Of a DNA stretch of 64,000 nt, positions 42,264-52,677 are shown one piece after another (position 1 is the stretch's first letter; each line of letters opens with the position of its first letter). A program made the position numbers and the translations under genes. Origin of the DNA: Skeletonema tropicum (taxonomy: Eukaryota; Bacillariophyta; Thalassiosirophyceae; Thalassiosirales; Thalassiosiraceae); assembly GCA_037178625.1 (NCBI GenBank), contig CM074134.1, forward strand, positions 2,108,001 to 2,172,000, given 5' to 3'. The notes beneath the pieces were generated by a model. It was not told the DNA's origin. It was given only the letters and a program-made list of their open reading frames with translations, and made no database searches.

Positions 42264-43988
42264 TCACTTGGCATCGGGTTTTTCAGACACACTCTTCGCA
42301 TGATCTTGCTCCAAAAGATCAGGTTTCAGCAAATGCAAACCTTGATCTCTGATCATTTCTAGTCCCCTCTTGAAGTATCCCCTATCCTCCTTCTCCATGA
42401 TCTTGATGGCCTCATCAATGTCAACAAGCTTGCGAAGGCGGCCTTTTTCGGGCCAGACGTTTTTCACCTCTGATACGTACAGAGGAAAGAGCAGCAGTCG
42501 AACGTACGAATAATTCTTTGGGTCCGAGTTAGATGGTACTTTCGCTGGAGATTGTACTGATGAAGTCTTCGCTCTTGATTTTGCGGCACCGCCTTCAGTC
42601 AGTTCGGGACCAGTGGGCGAATAGGAAGAGGAGCCTTCATCTCCTGCCTTCTTGATACGTTTGGGCTGAGGGGGACGAGACACTTCTTCACCTCCAGCTC
42701 CCCCACTGACCTCTCCCCCCTCTTTTAGCATCATGCTCAGCCTTCTCTTCTTCGCCTTGCTAGTTTCATAATCAATAGGATCCAAGCATGCGCCCAACCT
42801 TCCCAACAATCCCGCCTCTTCAAACGTTTCCCTCGCCGCACACTCCTCCCTCGTCTCATCGGCATCCCACCCTCCTTTGGGCAATATCCATTCTGACTTA
42901 CGGCTGGCAGAAACAAGGACAATCCGGCCATCACGTGTGATAGGGATTGTACCAGCCACCTGGCGGACAAGTTCTTCAGTTTGGGAGTGGACTAACCAAC
43001 GTTGGAGGGAGCGACCTTGACGAGATGAGTTGCCCTTGACCAACTTGTCCGTAAAGTCTCTGGATAGGGGCAAAACCGACGAAGACTGAGACGTTGCTGC
43101 AGCAACATTGATAGGAGCAGTGGCAGCCGCAACAACTGGTGGGTGTGGGTTTTGCTCATCCTCCGAATGCACCACCAAACCATCCTCATTGTCAGTACGA
43201 ACAACTTCCAATGGAGGTCGATCCTTCTTCAGTATTGGTGTAGTTGTGGAACCCCCAGCAACACCCGCAGCTGACGATGCCATCGCCCCCGCTACAGATC
43301 CTCCCCTTCCCCCTCCACCACACAATGAAATGGATGATGACGACGTATTCGTCACCACAGTCGAACTCGATGAAACATATGACTTCACCTCCGCTGCAGC
43401 TACGGCAGACTCAGCGTGAATTTTCCAATATTCTCCAATACCATCAATGTTCAAAGGAACTTCATTGCCTTCCTGTGCATCACCTTCGAGGTGCGGCTGT
43501 AAAAGGTGTTGTTGCGGATGTGCACTATTCCACAACAGCCTCGCCTTCAAAGCACATGATTCCGCCTCCTTGGAAGAGAAGCAAACCTTGCTATTTGCCA
43601 ATTCGGACACATCTGAAGCAGCCTTTTGCAGGGCGGGAGCCGAACAAACTGGGGGAGCCTTGATACGACCCTGACAAGTTGGGGTCATGGAACGTCCAGC
43701 AGGTGTTAATTGACCGTACATACGGATGGCTCTGTGTTGGTTATTGGAGTTGTTGGAATTGTTGTTGTTGCGAATCCATCTGGATGTTGGAATGGGAGAA
43801 ATATTACAGCCATTTTGACTGCTGTTGTTGCTGCTGTTATTGTTCACACCCTTAGCTTGGGCCGAATGGGGCATATTCACCACCTCGTTACGACTGGGTT
43901 TGGGCGATGTTGATGATAATTTCTTAGCTTCATCTTCGGAAGACGAGCACATGGCGAGCGGAACGAATGATTTCGATACTTTGCTCAT
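42264..43988 (-). CDS. Nudix hydrolase, diphosphoinositol-polyphosphate phosphohydrolase-like
   Basis: This single-exon 574-residue protein has about 320 disordered residues rich in Ser, Asn, Ala and Gly, then a Nudix domain. [38 protein letters not shown] leads into the complete Nudix box [22 protein letters not shown] (Gx5Ex7REUxEExGU satisfied, about 378-400). The fold is interrupted by a Ser/Lys-rich insertion and resumes with [14 protein letters not shown]...[17 protein letters not shown]. The order SxWxLPKGG, Nudix box and late WPE resembles the DIPP/Aps1 group, which hydrolyses inositol pyrophosphates and diadenosine polyphosphates. The length is three times that of yeast or human DIPPs. 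The substrate is inferred from resemblance. The nearest cellular neighbour is the PI 4-kinase gene, 1 kb away on the same strand. Confidence 0.85.
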   Translation of the reverse strand: MSKVSKSFVPLAMCSSSEDEAKKLSSTSPKPSRNEVVNMPHSAQAKGVNNNSSNNSSQNGCNISPIPTSRWIRNNNNSNNSNNQHRAIRMYGQLTPAGRSMTPTCQGRIKAPPVCSAPALQKAASDVSELANSKVCFSSKEAESCALKARLLWNSAHPQQHLLQPHLEGDAQEGNEVPLNIDGIGEYWKIHAESAVAAAEVKSYVSSSSTVVTNTSSSSISLCGGGGRGGSVAGAMASSAAGVAGGSTTTPILKKDRPPLEVVRTDNEDGLVVHSEDEQNPHPPVVAAATAPINVAAATSQSSSVLPLSRDFTDKLVKGNSSRQGRSLQRWLVHSQTEELVRQVAGTIPITRDGRIVLVSASRKSEWILPKGGWDADETREECAARETFEEAGLLGRLGACLDPIDYETSKAKKRRLSMMLKEGGEVSGGAGGEEVSRPPQPKRIKKAGDEGSSSYSPTGPELTEGGAAKSRAKTSSVQSPAKVPSNSDPKNYSYVRLLLFPLYVSEVKNVWPEKGRLRKLVDIDEAIKIMEKEDRGYFKRGLEMIRDQGLHLLKPDLLEQDHAKSVSEKPDAK

Positions 43989-45078
43989 GTTGACTTGATG
44001 TATTTATGAATGAGAGTGTTCTTTCGGACTAGATCAATCAAAGTGATTGAATTAATGACCACAAAAAGAAACGACGGGGCAAAGAGCCTGCGCTCTTGGG
44101 GGTGAGCCTTGAAAAGCCTGAGGTTTTCTAAGAACGCCAATTCATTGGCAATTCGATGGCACAGATGTAAACGAAGTACGTCGGACGGAAGACTTTTGGT
44201 TTCTTCCTGTTTTGATGACCACAAACGATGTGTGGTGTTCCAATAGACTTGGATTTCGGAATGAAAATGTTCCTTCGGAGGGACAGGTTGGGCTGTTACA
44301 GCACTCGACGGGATAATTGATAACAATCGGCGTCGTTAATACTCTCAATCAACATTCTTGTATTCTGAGGATATTAGGGAGAGTCCGAAACGAATGGAGT
44401 TAGCGACGGTAAGAGAGTTAACGATTAGATTGAGCAGCCCAAGAAAAGCGTTCAGGAGACAGGCTGGGCATTTGAGGCGAACAATCCAATAATGACGGCT
44501 CATTCCTCTCTCTGAGTGTTCAATAAATATGTTGTATCAAAGCAACCAATCCACGTCGATTGAATCGACCCATCAACCTCACCACAGTCCATTGACTTTC
44601 ACGTGAACCTTCTTCCTCGCCAGCAAAAAACAGGAGGCTTCCCTACTGCCCTCCTCGCTTTTTTCGCAGTCTTTTCAATGAAATTCACTCACCTCCTTCT
44701 CCCAAAATATAAACTTCCACTAAAAAGCTCTCGTGCCAGTTCGAAAGCTTGAAACGAATGATATTTAAGGCAGCGTTTCCACTTCGGTTATTGGTTGGTT
44801 GGTAATTGCATTCCATGAACCATCTCGCGATCATCGCTCTCGCAAATAATTTGCGTGGGCGGGACGGGACTCCCAACTATTTAACTCTCGAAACTCGCTT
44901 TTCAAACGCACACGAGAAAATTTGTGCATTTGCATAAAAGGTTTTGGTACAAACAGGTCGCGGGAGTTAAATCAAATAGTAACAACCTTGACCTGCTGAA
45001 AAGCATCTTTGGGGCGTGTTGGCTGTGACGTGACGTGACAGCATGACATTACTTCTGTCCGTAACATGACGCTGAACT
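43989..45078. other. Intergenic; promoter of the Nudix gene, then copia insertion site
   Basis: Open frames of about 60-110 codons on the minus strand have no recognisable content. The stretch ends at the copia target site TCCAT (45079-45083). Confidence 0.4.
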
Positions 45079-45083
45079 TCCAT

Positions 45084-45261
45084 TGCTAAAACACTACTAC
45101 TACTTGGTAATGATCTTCTAGTACATGATTAAACGATAAAGTGACCTTGTCGGTTTGTTGTTTATGCACTTGGATGAAATTGGCGAGGAGTCCTCGATCG
45201 GTGTCGTGTTTACCGGAAAGTTTCCTGGAAACCGGAGATTGCTATCAGCTAGTCTCCAACA
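45084..45261 (-). repeat. 3' LTR of the copia element
   Basis: In plus-strand terms it runs TGCTAAAACACTACT...CTCCAACA and is identical, base for base by eye, to 49414-49591. Directly inside it (element sense) lies a short purine-rich GCAAGGGTG that may be the polypurine tract. Confidence 0.95.
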
Positions 45262-45280
45262 CACCCTTGCGGTGAACCGA

Positions 45281-48200
45281 TCAGTTGGTCGTGGTTGCCT
45301 GAAGGACTTCCTTCATCATCTGTAAGATTTCGATTTCTTTTTTCACATTTAGATATTTTTGTCGCATTATTTGGTGATGCTTTGCTGGGTGATGTTTAGT
45401 CCAGTAGTCTCCATGATTCGATTTTCCTGGTCTCCAATAAATGTTGAATTGTCCTTGACATTCTCGATCCCGTAGCCAGTGGTGACGCATGTCCCACTGC
45501 TTGGATTGCTTAGGTTGGATTGTTTTGTTGACATAGCCGCCCGCCGTGGAATTGTCTGTTTGTATTGGTGTTCTGCCTTGCTTGTGGCCCATTTCATTCA
45601 AGATTTGACGGATTGGAATAGCATTTGTTGCGTTGAGATATAGAGCTCCTGTTTCTGCTTCCGCTGACGATGACATGACATTTTTAATGATTTGTGATAT
45701 GTTCAATATTGCTCCATTCAATTTTGGATCTTCAACTTGTTCTGATAGGAAGTAGTGCCCCCCTGCTCTGCTTCTGGCTTGTCGCTCCGACAAGTATGAT
45801 GCATCACTGTGTATTGCCAGGTGCATGCCGCTGCTTCGATAAGTTAGAACTGCATTCGGATGTGTTGCTACATAGTCTAGGAATTGCTTTGTTTTTGCTA
45901 ATGTCGTTTCTGTTGGGTTGGCCTGTTCGGACGCAATTGCACTGAGTGCTGGTAACATTGTTGCATCTACTGCCCGCGCGTAGTAATTGAATACTCCAGT
46001 AACCTCTTGGATGAATTTCTGACCTGTCTTGTCAAGTGGTGGCGCCGTGTCTGGACCTTTTGCCAATTGTTGTTTTGCACCATAGACTATTGGTGTATGC
46101 GGATGTGGTTGATGTTGTGGTTTCTTCGGTGGTGGGTGGTTGAATCGCACTAGCGCTTCTTTTACGTAGCCCGGCATCGAGAGGTGTACCTCACGTTTGT
46201 CATAGTCCCATTCGAGCGTCATGCCTAAATACCTGTTTCCACTCCAGTCCGCTGTGCATTTGTAATGTTGCTGTATCACTGATAAAAGATGGTCCGCATG
46301 TTCTTTTCCTACATATCTCACTCCAAAATCATCTACGACGAGCGTAAATGCAATCGGGCGTGTTTCATGGCGCCAAAAGCCTGGCGTAATTTTGCTCTGT
46401 TTGTACCCGTGCTGTTCAAGTCGTTCTTCCAGGAGACGCTGCGCCAATATTCCTGCGTGTGGTAGGCCGTAGATTCCTCGATTGCATTCGGCATAGACAT
46501 GCCCGTTGTGTGCCAGTTGTTTGAGGTTGTACTGTGCGATGACGTCCTCTGGGAACGTGTCTAACTTCATTCGAATGTATTCCTTTCTTGGTAACGGTGT
46601 GTTCAAGTAGAAATCCTTGATGTCGATGGACATGAATTTTGCACCTGGTGTGGAGATGATGCTGTTAAAGAGGAGTTTGACTGTTGTTAGATCGGCTGTT
46701 GGCGTGCCACAGTCTCCTGGATAATTGATACGATCACCCCCTATGGTTATACGTACACGATTTGGATCGGCCTTTTCTGGTCGGTAGTTGCAACAAATTC
46801 TTGCATAAGTGACATCCTTCCATCTATCTTGGGGAATATTGCTCTGCGGGATAAAGACAATTGTATCCGTCCCTTTTACCCTGCCTGGCATTCCTTGGGC
46901 CAATCGGCCGACTTCATTTCCGAATGCGTTTCCCCACGTGGTTTTGTACTTCGGTTTCTTCATGAGATGCCTGTATTCCATTAGTTCGCCTGTGTCCGTA
47001 TCTAATACTGCATTCGCCATTTCACAAAGTAATTGTAGTGGATACTTCCGCGCTGCCAAAGTTCCTGCTTGAGGCTGGATCGTACTGACTTCCATTGCTT
47101 GTAACATGAGCAGAGTTGCTCTTGTTTCGCTGCTCGGCTCTTCTTCTTCTTCTTGTGTGACGTAATTGGTGAATGTCACAGGTAGTGCTGCTGCTGGGTC
47201 CGACACCCTTGGAAGTGCTGTCTGCACTTGTGTTGTTTGCACCCTAGGAGCTGCTGCCGCCGCTGTTGTGGGCACCCTTGGAGATGCTACACCGTCTTGA
47301 TTGCCTTGACTTGATTCTGCTGCTGCTATATTCGCCGCTTGCTGCTCGAAGATTTCGACAAGTCGTTTAAGTTCGGTCATATCTGTACTTTGTACTGGTC
47401 CCTTGTTCGCCAATGCTCTGCTGAGGTTGTTTGCCGCTTTTACCACCCAATCTTGTGGTGATACAGTTGGATTTGTGAGATATTTGTGCTTGAAAAATAC
47501 TGTCTCACTAATTCGCGTTGACTTGGTTTTCTCCACCCACACTTTGTACGCCCTGTAGTGTTCTTTTGACGTGCCTACATACCATCCTTTTACGGTTCTG
47601 GGAGCCCACGATTTTCGTTGCAGTGGTGGCTCATAGACTTGTACCTCACACCCAAGCGGTGCAAGTGGTTGTCGATTGTAATTGTGGGGGCCATAGAGGT
47701 GTTCCGATGCTGATACATTTGGTGTGATGTTGGAACGCCGAAGCATGTTGAGGGTGAGTTCCATTTGTGGTATCATGTAGCACCACAGTTGCATTGGAAA
47801 ATTCGCCGGTAGTCCGCTGAAGCCCGAAATGATGTGTGCTTTCGCTGTTTGAATTGCTCGCTCGGCAATATTACGTCGATGTTGATTACTGGGTACAAGT
47901 TCGTACGCTCCAACTTGTCTGACTATTTCCTCTTTGTATTTCGCTGATGCTTCATTGTCTAGTATTTGCAATTTTGGGTGGATGCCTGCTGCTTTGATTC
48001 GCGTCATGATTGCTCTGTAGGCCTTGATCATATCTCCTTCTTTTCTAGATTTCATTGGTTCCATTAGAATAGCATTGCTCTTCGATTCGTAACATACCAT
48101 GATGTATTCATTTCCTCTTACTGACATGACAGGAAGTTTACCCGTCTGATCTGTGAACATCGCTTGTTCACGCATTTCCTGCATGGAATAGACACCTACG

Positions 48201-49378
48201 TATAGAAGTGCTTCAGTTGTCTCCGGCTCCGTCGATGCTGACGTATTCTCCTGTTCGGCTTCGACTGCCGATGCTGTCTGCGTTGACCTGATGCCTTGTC
48301 TCTGCCCTTTGCTATGCCCTTTCATTGTTTCGTCGCTTTCTGGGAAGTATTTTCGTACTGCTGTTGCCGTGAGTCCCGGCCAAGATGCATATGCATTCCG
48401 ATTGATCGCTTCGATCCAAGTCTTCTTTGTGGGAAAACCTGCTGCTGCATGGAGATACTTAATGGTTTGTTCTGTCGACGGGAGTTCATACACGTTGTGT
48501 ATTGCTTCAGTTGTTTTGGGACATTGGACAAGCAGGGTTTGGGTGTTTTCATTCGTCACCGTCTCCCGGAGTGGTATGCGCCACAACCCTGTGTCTCGGC
48601 ATCTGTAGCCTTTCAAGACGGCCTCTTTGCTAATTGTGATCTTGGTTGTCCGGTTATCGTAGATATCTACCCCTTCCTTCGTGAAAATAGTTGTGTAATC
48701 TTCATCTGCAATCTTGCCGACACTTACGAGATTGTTCGTTACCCCTGGAAGTTCATGCGCTGTTGTTGCTGTGCCTCGAAGCGGAATGTCAAATTTGACT
48801 TCTTTTGTTGCGGGTTGTATTCTTCCTAATGCTGATTGGAAAAGTTTGGACGATTCTCGTCCGGTGTCAATTGTTGGTGCCATAGGATGACTTGCGGATG
48901 CTGTTGCCCCTGTGTCAAGGGCTGCTGTTGCATAATGACTATCGGCCAATTCAAGCAGAGTGTAATAGTTGTTTTGGAGTAGTTGGTTCTCAGATGTCAT
49001 CTTGTTCTTCTCTAAACTGTTAACGATTGTGTGTCTCTCCAACCACCTTCCTGCCTGCCATTTTCCCAAACGAATCCAGCCGTCATTCTCCTCTTCTTCA
49101 GGGCACCTTGCTTTACTGTGCTGTGCCGTCAGCTCGCAATTGTTGTGTTTGTGCTTTCCGCCACCCCTTAAATTTTCACCATTCCTCATGAGTTCGTGGA
49201 TATCATCCGGTATCTTCATGAGTTCAGAGGCTATATCTGCCAGGGTCTGCACTCGTGCTGCGTTCTTTTGTTGCACGGCCTCCATCGTCAGCTCCAGAAT
49301 GAGCTGCATGAGCTGCACTTTCCCCGTTTTCATTTTCAACTGCCATTGCAGCAAATCTATGTACTCTTTCGAGTTCAT
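45281..49378 (-). CDS. Ty1/copia polyprotein (PR-INT-RT-RH) with very short Gag region
   Basis: This 1365-residue ORF is uninterrupted. The first 120 residues are a helical stub with one degenerate C-x-H-x-C cluster (NNCELTAQHSKARC), much shorter than a normal copia Gag. Protease is at about 150 (ALDTGATASA). Integrase has Asp in FTDQTGK (about 406), Asp in QILDNEAS and Glu in NIAERAIQT, a full DDE set. Reverse transcriptase lies at about 830-1080, with VVDDFG as its active-site motif (about 1013). RNase H starts at HSDASY (about 1188) and includes SSSAEAETGAL and TDNSTAGG. The diatom copia groups look similar. It is probably able to transpose unless the short Gag is a defect, in which case Gag would have to come from another copy. 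Confidence 0.93.
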   Translation of the reverse strand: MNSKEYIDLLQWQLKMKTGKVQLMQLILELTMEAVQQKNAARVQTLADIASELMKIPDDIHELMRNGENLRGGGKHKHNNCELTAQHSKARCPEEEENDGWIRLGKWQAGRWLERHTIVNSLEKNKMTSENQLLQNNYYTLLELADSHYATAALDTGATASASHPMAPTIDTGRESSKLFQSALGRIQPATKEVKFDIPLRGTATTAHELPGVTNNLVSVGKIADEDYTTIFTKEGVDIYDNRTTKITISKEAVLKGYRCRDTGLWRIPLRETVTNENTQTLLVQCPKTTEAIHNVYELPSTEQTIKYLHAAAGFPTKKTWIEAINRNAYASWPGLTATAVRKYFPESDETMKGHSKGQRQGIRSTQTASAVEAEQENTSASTEPETTEALLYVGVYSMQEMREQAMFTDQTGKLPVMSVRGNEYIMVCYESKSNAILMEPMKSRKEGDMIKAYRAIMTRIKAAGIHPKLQILDNEASAKYKEEIVRQVGAYELVPSNQHRRNIAERAIQTAKAHIISGFSGLPANFPMQLWCYMIPQMELTLNMLRRSNITPNVSASEHLYGPHNYNRQPLAPLGCEVQVYEPPLQRKSWAPRTVKGWYVGTSKEHYRAYKVWVEKTKSTRISETVFFKHKYLTNPTVSPQDWVVKAANNLSRALANKGPVQSTDMTELKRLVEIFEQQAANIAAAESSQGNQDGVASPRVPTTAAAAAPRVQTTQVQTALPRVSDPAAALPVTFTNYVTQEEEEEPSSETRATLLMLQAMEVSTIQPQAGTLAARKYPLQLLCEMANAVLDTDTGELMEYRHLMKKPKYKTTWGNAFGNEVGRLAQGMPGRVKGTDTIVFIPQSNIPQDRWKDVTYARICCNYRPEKADPNRVRITIGGDRINYPGDCGTPTADLTTVKLLFNSIISTPGAKFMSIDIKDFYLNTPLPRKEYIRMKLDTFPEDVIAQYNLKQLAHNGHVYAECNRGIYGLPHAGILAQRLLEERLEQHGYKQSKITPGFWRHETRPIAFTLVVDDFGVRYVGKEHADHLLSVIQQHYKCTADWSGNRYLGMTLEWDYDKREVHLSMPGYVKEALVRFNHPPPKKPQHQPHPHTPIVYGAKQQLAKGPDTAPPLDKTGQKFIQEVTGVFNYYARAVDATMLPALSAIASEQANPTETTLAKTKQFLDYVATHPNAVLTYRSSGMHLAIHSDASYLSERQARSRAGGHYFLSEQVEDPKLNGAILNISQIIKNVMSSSAEAETGALYLNATNAIPIRQILNEMGHKQGRTPIQTDNSTAGGYVNKTIQPKQSKQWDMRHHWLRDRECQGQFNIYWRPGKSNHGDYWTKHHPAKHHQIMRQKYLNVKKEIEILQMMKEVLQATTTN

Positions 49379-49399
49379 TTTTGTTGTTGTGGACTCATA

Positions 49400-49413
49400 C
49401 GTTTAATCATGTA
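49400..49413 (-). promoter_or_regulatory. Primer-binding site, complementary to a site in the element's own LTR
   Basis: On the element's sense strand, TACATGATTAAACG follows the last base of the 5' LTR directly, the normal place of the primer-binding site. Its perfect 14-nt complement, CGTTTAATCATGTA, lies inside the LTR (49465-49452). A CATAAA about 33 nt before that site could be a TATA-like box, which would place the complementary stretch at the RNA 5' end, as in self-primed Tf1-type elements. No match to the usual initiator tRNA-Met end (TGGTATCAGAGC-like) is seen. Confidence 0.65.
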
Positions 49414-49591
49414 TGCTAAAACACTACTACTACTTGGTAATGATCTTCTAGTACATGATTAAACGATAAAGTGACCTTGTCGGTTTGTTGTTTATGCACT
49501 TGGATGAAATTGGCGAGGAGTCCTCGATCGGTGTCGTGTTTACCGGAAAGTTTCCTGGAAACCGGAGATTGCTATCAGCTAGTCTCCAACA
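49414..49591 (-). repeat. 5' LTR of the copia element
   Basis: Identical to 45084-45261. On the element's sense strand it begins TGTTGGAGACTAGC and ends GTGTTTTAGCA. Confidence 0.95.
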
Positions 49592-49596
49592 TCCAT

Positions 49597-51260
49597 GACA
49601 GCTGGGGGGGGGGACAGGGCACACGAAAGAAGGGAAAGAGGGGGAAGAAAATGGCGAGCGAAGCGAGCGTAATGGTGGGAGGAGAGGTGGGAGGAGGAAG
49701 AGGAAGGAGAGACTGCGCATATTATTCAATGAAGTTACATAGAATTAGACTCCCTCTTGTAGTTCTCTGCATAGCGTCTCTTGTTACGCTGCATCTTCTC
49801 CTCTTGACGCAACCTCTGGTGCTCATAGTAAATTTCGTGGTCGTCAGCTAAAGCAAAAGGACGGAATACAATGTCCTTTTATTCGCGTGATCGTGATGTA
49901 AAGTGTGGAACTCCATCTTCTATGGTTGACTTGCCTTGTTCTTTGTTAAAGTAAAAATCCTTCCTTATCATTCCACAAACTTAACATCTCTTTTGACCCG
50001 TAGCAGCGTCTGCAGTGATACCATGATTTGCCATCACCATAGCGGCAACCTGTTGTCGACGCAGAAGATCTTCCTCGGAAGATCATTCTTCCTCCTCTTC
50101 GGCTTACTTGGACACGCGGTTTCCACTCCTTTCCGTACTCTTGATATCGTTGGCGATGCCGATGTACTGGCAGCAGTTACGTACAACCGTTACTGATAGG
50201 TCGGCGGCAGCGGTTGTCTCGCCCAAGTTATTCAAGCCCTTTGACGGTGACGAAGTTGGTGTAAATGATTTCAGAGTTGACTGCTCAATTGACTGCTGGC
50301 TGCATTGAATGCACCGTGACGCGTGATTAATGTCGAAAGCTCTTTCATTTTATTGACCCACTGAATCACCAGGAGGTGGTATCGTAATAATTGGTTTCGC
50401 AAAGAGGTGGAAGCGGCCTCTTCTCCTTAAGAGCTTTTTCGATCTCCACTATACGCCACTTCCTGTACTTGAAATGGCAACACGCACCAATCTCACTTAT
50501 TAGCACCTTGGAAAGGATTACTCTTCTCGCTGAACCAAATCTCCTTGAACTTTTTCTCCATATCATCGTTGAAATGTGGGGGAGCATGCTGTCCATCGCC
50601 GGCACGTTGCTTTCTTGTCAATACGTTTCTCCTACTATTTGCCTTCATGCTTTGTTTGAATGTTTGAGCATTTAGACTTTCAAATTCATGCCTCACGATA
50701 TCAATCCCTGCGTCGACAGCCATAACATCATTAGTATTTTTATCACATTGTTCTATTGTTGGGTGTTCATCAAATGCCTACACTTGTGTTAACGTTGGTT
50801 TGCAATGAGGGCATTTAGCATCATTATACCCAAACACCTCTAAATCGTAGCAGCCCTTTTCCTTATATTTGTCGTATTTAACTCCACTCTAACATCTTTG
50901 ATCTTCCGTGCGGTGGGCTTGCACAACATTCCAAGAGGAACTTCTTTTTGTTGTCGAGGTGGTGCAGCTGCGGCAGAGACGGAGGCGGGGGCGGCGGTAT
51001 TTTCTGGGTCTCACCAAGATAATCGTTAAGCATAATTACTGTGATTCTAGCTTCCCATTCTTCGCCATCATAGGTTATTTTGTATAAAATGCAGGACGGA
51101 AGTCTCTAGGAAGTCATGGTGCTGTCATGCTTGTCATGGCGACGGTAGCTTTTTCACATCGTTTTCATGTCCGATGCACAAGTTCTTGAAGATCGTAGCA
51201 AATTTTGAGGTCTGTACATACAAGGGAATAAGTATTTTACGTCTGTCTTTCGATTCAGCC
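49597..51260. other. Intergenic, possible gene remnants only
   Basis: A minus-strand pair of overlapping frames (50723-50493 and 50605-50366) reads like one decayed protein, MAVDAGIDIVRHEFESLNA... then KYRKWRIVEIEKALKEKRPL, but a GT-AG intron that keeps frame could not be found. No family is recognised. Confidence 0.35.
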
Positions 51261-51268
51261 GTAAGAAG

Positions 51269-52248
51269 TAGCGTAATGGAATTTCACCATTTTTGGAGGG
51301 GGTTGAAAATTGCAGGTTGAAATTTCAGAAATTTCAGAAATTTCAAGGGATTAAATTTCACTCTAGCTTATCCTGAGATAGTCGTAATACTTTGCACTCT
51401 GCAGTCAACACATCACTCTAAGAGAGACTGTCAGCAAGCTTCTTTCCAAGCATCTTCTTCGCATCCATGATATGACGGAGGTTTTCCTTCCCTCGAAGAA
51501 GTGCAACACCAGTTGGATCCTTCATCCTATTCCTATCCTTCACAAGAATGCTGTTCTTCAGAGGTTTGGCCCTACGCTCACAATCCATCGATCCGACAGT
51601 TCCCTGCAGGGTTTTTGTAGGATGGGTTGCCCACAATTTCCTCACAGTAGAGTTTACCGCAAAGGGCACCATGAATTGGTCCTTCACACATCATGCACTG
51701 ATGATCAGCCGGGTTGTTGAGGGGGGAGTTCTTCATGCCACAAAGGGCGTTGGCGGCGCATGTCAAAAGCATTATTGTTGAAGATTATTGAATTGTTGTT
51801 GTTATTGCCAGGCAAACTATGACAGCGTGGTAGACGGCAGAGTGAACAAAAAGTTGATTTGTGCACATACCCGCACCCAAAATAAGAGCCATCCGCGCCC
51901 AAAATCATCTGGTACATGCCAATGCAGGAACACGCATGTAAGCTGAATTACTACGAAGGAATAAGTAATACTGCATTGTTAGTCGCCAGCATTTTGGTGA
52001 AGAGTTACTCTCCGCTGAGTTGACAAACTCATCATCTGGATGGTGCGTGGTGTTCTTTGGGGTTTGGTGGTTGGTGGAATGAAGGGTCTTAGGTTATTTT
52101 TGTGCTACGTGTTGGTTCAGTACCATCCGTTCGCGCCAGAATTTTTGTGAAATTTCATTGTTGGCCAAAATTGGTGCAACTTTCACCCTGTAAATTTCAC
52201 GAAAGTTGCAGTAGTGAAATTTCACCCTTTTGAAATTCCATTACGCTA
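51269..52248 (-). mobile_element. hAT-family deletion derivative, 980 bp
   Basis: The ends are TAGCGTAATGGAATTTCA and its near complement TGAAATTCCATTACGCTA. GTAAGAAG flanks both sides (51261-51268 and 52249-52256), an 8-bp target duplication. TAGNG tips and 8-bp duplications are features of hAT transposons. It keeps the 3' end of a transposase gene next to its left end. It shares 51269-51603 with 57276-57610 and about 52040-52095 with 58001-58055. Confidence 0.88.
51418..51772 (-). pseudogene. hAT transposase C-terminal fragment (internally deleted copy)
   Basis: The C-terminal VGSMDCERRAKPLKNSILVK...NLRHIMDAKKMLGKKL has the S-x3-ER...R-R-L arrangement of the hAT dimerisation domain. Before it the reading differs from the other copy: ADHQCMMCEGPIHGALCGK in a neighbouring frame resembles a C-x2-C-x5-H-x3-C zinc finger that would normally lie far upstream. 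The fusion of the two is evidence of an internal deletion with junction near 51604. Confidence 0.6.
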
Positions 52249-52256
52249 GTAAGAAG

Positions 52257-52677
52257 TAAGAAGTTATTCAGCCGTATGAAAACATTCCAGGTCCGATTTG
52301 GCCCAGCTACTAAGATGTGACTTCACGATTGGACAGTCTAGTGAATATGCGGAATAGCTGAGTGAGGTAAATACGGAACCATTCTGCGAATACGCTACCT
52401 GCAGCTCCACATCGCCGTTTCGCTTCCCGGAGACCTCTTAACATTCTGATGGCTGCATGAATATTTATGAGCTGTGTTTTAGAAGATCCCATTTTCACAT
52501 TGCTTATGTAGATGTTTACTTGTCCATCTTCCACTTGCAGTCTGTCATTTTGGAGTTGCATGTTGTGAAGGTCTACATACTTATATGTTATCAAATGTCC
52601 TTGCTTCCCATTCAATGTTTACTTGTTCACTCTTGCATGTTTTGCAGCCATCTATCTACAAATATATGCAGCTTGCA
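52257..52677. other. Intergenic, no gene supported
   Basis: This is the 3' flank of the methyltransferase-like gene. A 101-codon minus-strand frame (52615-52310) has no recognisable content. Confidence 0.35.

Larger units (their letters stand above)
45084..49591 (-). mobile_element. Intact Ty1/copia LTR retrotransposon, 4508 bp
   Basis: Two identical 178-bp LTRs (TG...CA on either strand) bound one long minus-strand polyprotein ORF. The 5-bp target duplication TCCAT flanks it at 45079-45083 and 49592-49596. Domain order protease-integrase-RT-RNase H defines the Ty1/copia superfamily. Identical LTRs and an unbroken ORF mean recent insertion. The element is compact. Confidence 0.95.

Noticed and set aside
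43985..44348. Overlapping minus-strand frames upstream of the Nudix gene
   Set aside because: Composition and overlap fit promoter or UTR sequence; no similarity seen.
48291..49462. Plus-strand frames of up to 177 codons inside the copia element
   Set aside because: They are antisense shadows of the polyprotein ORF.
50366..50723. Two minus-strand frames that look like one spliced gene
   Set aside because: The only GT-AG pair (47 bp) does not keep the reading frame, so no gene model can be supported.
52310..52615. 101-codon minus-strand frame downstream of the methyltransferase-like gene
   Set aside because: Could be a small gene, but nothing supports it beyond length; it more likely is 3' flank.
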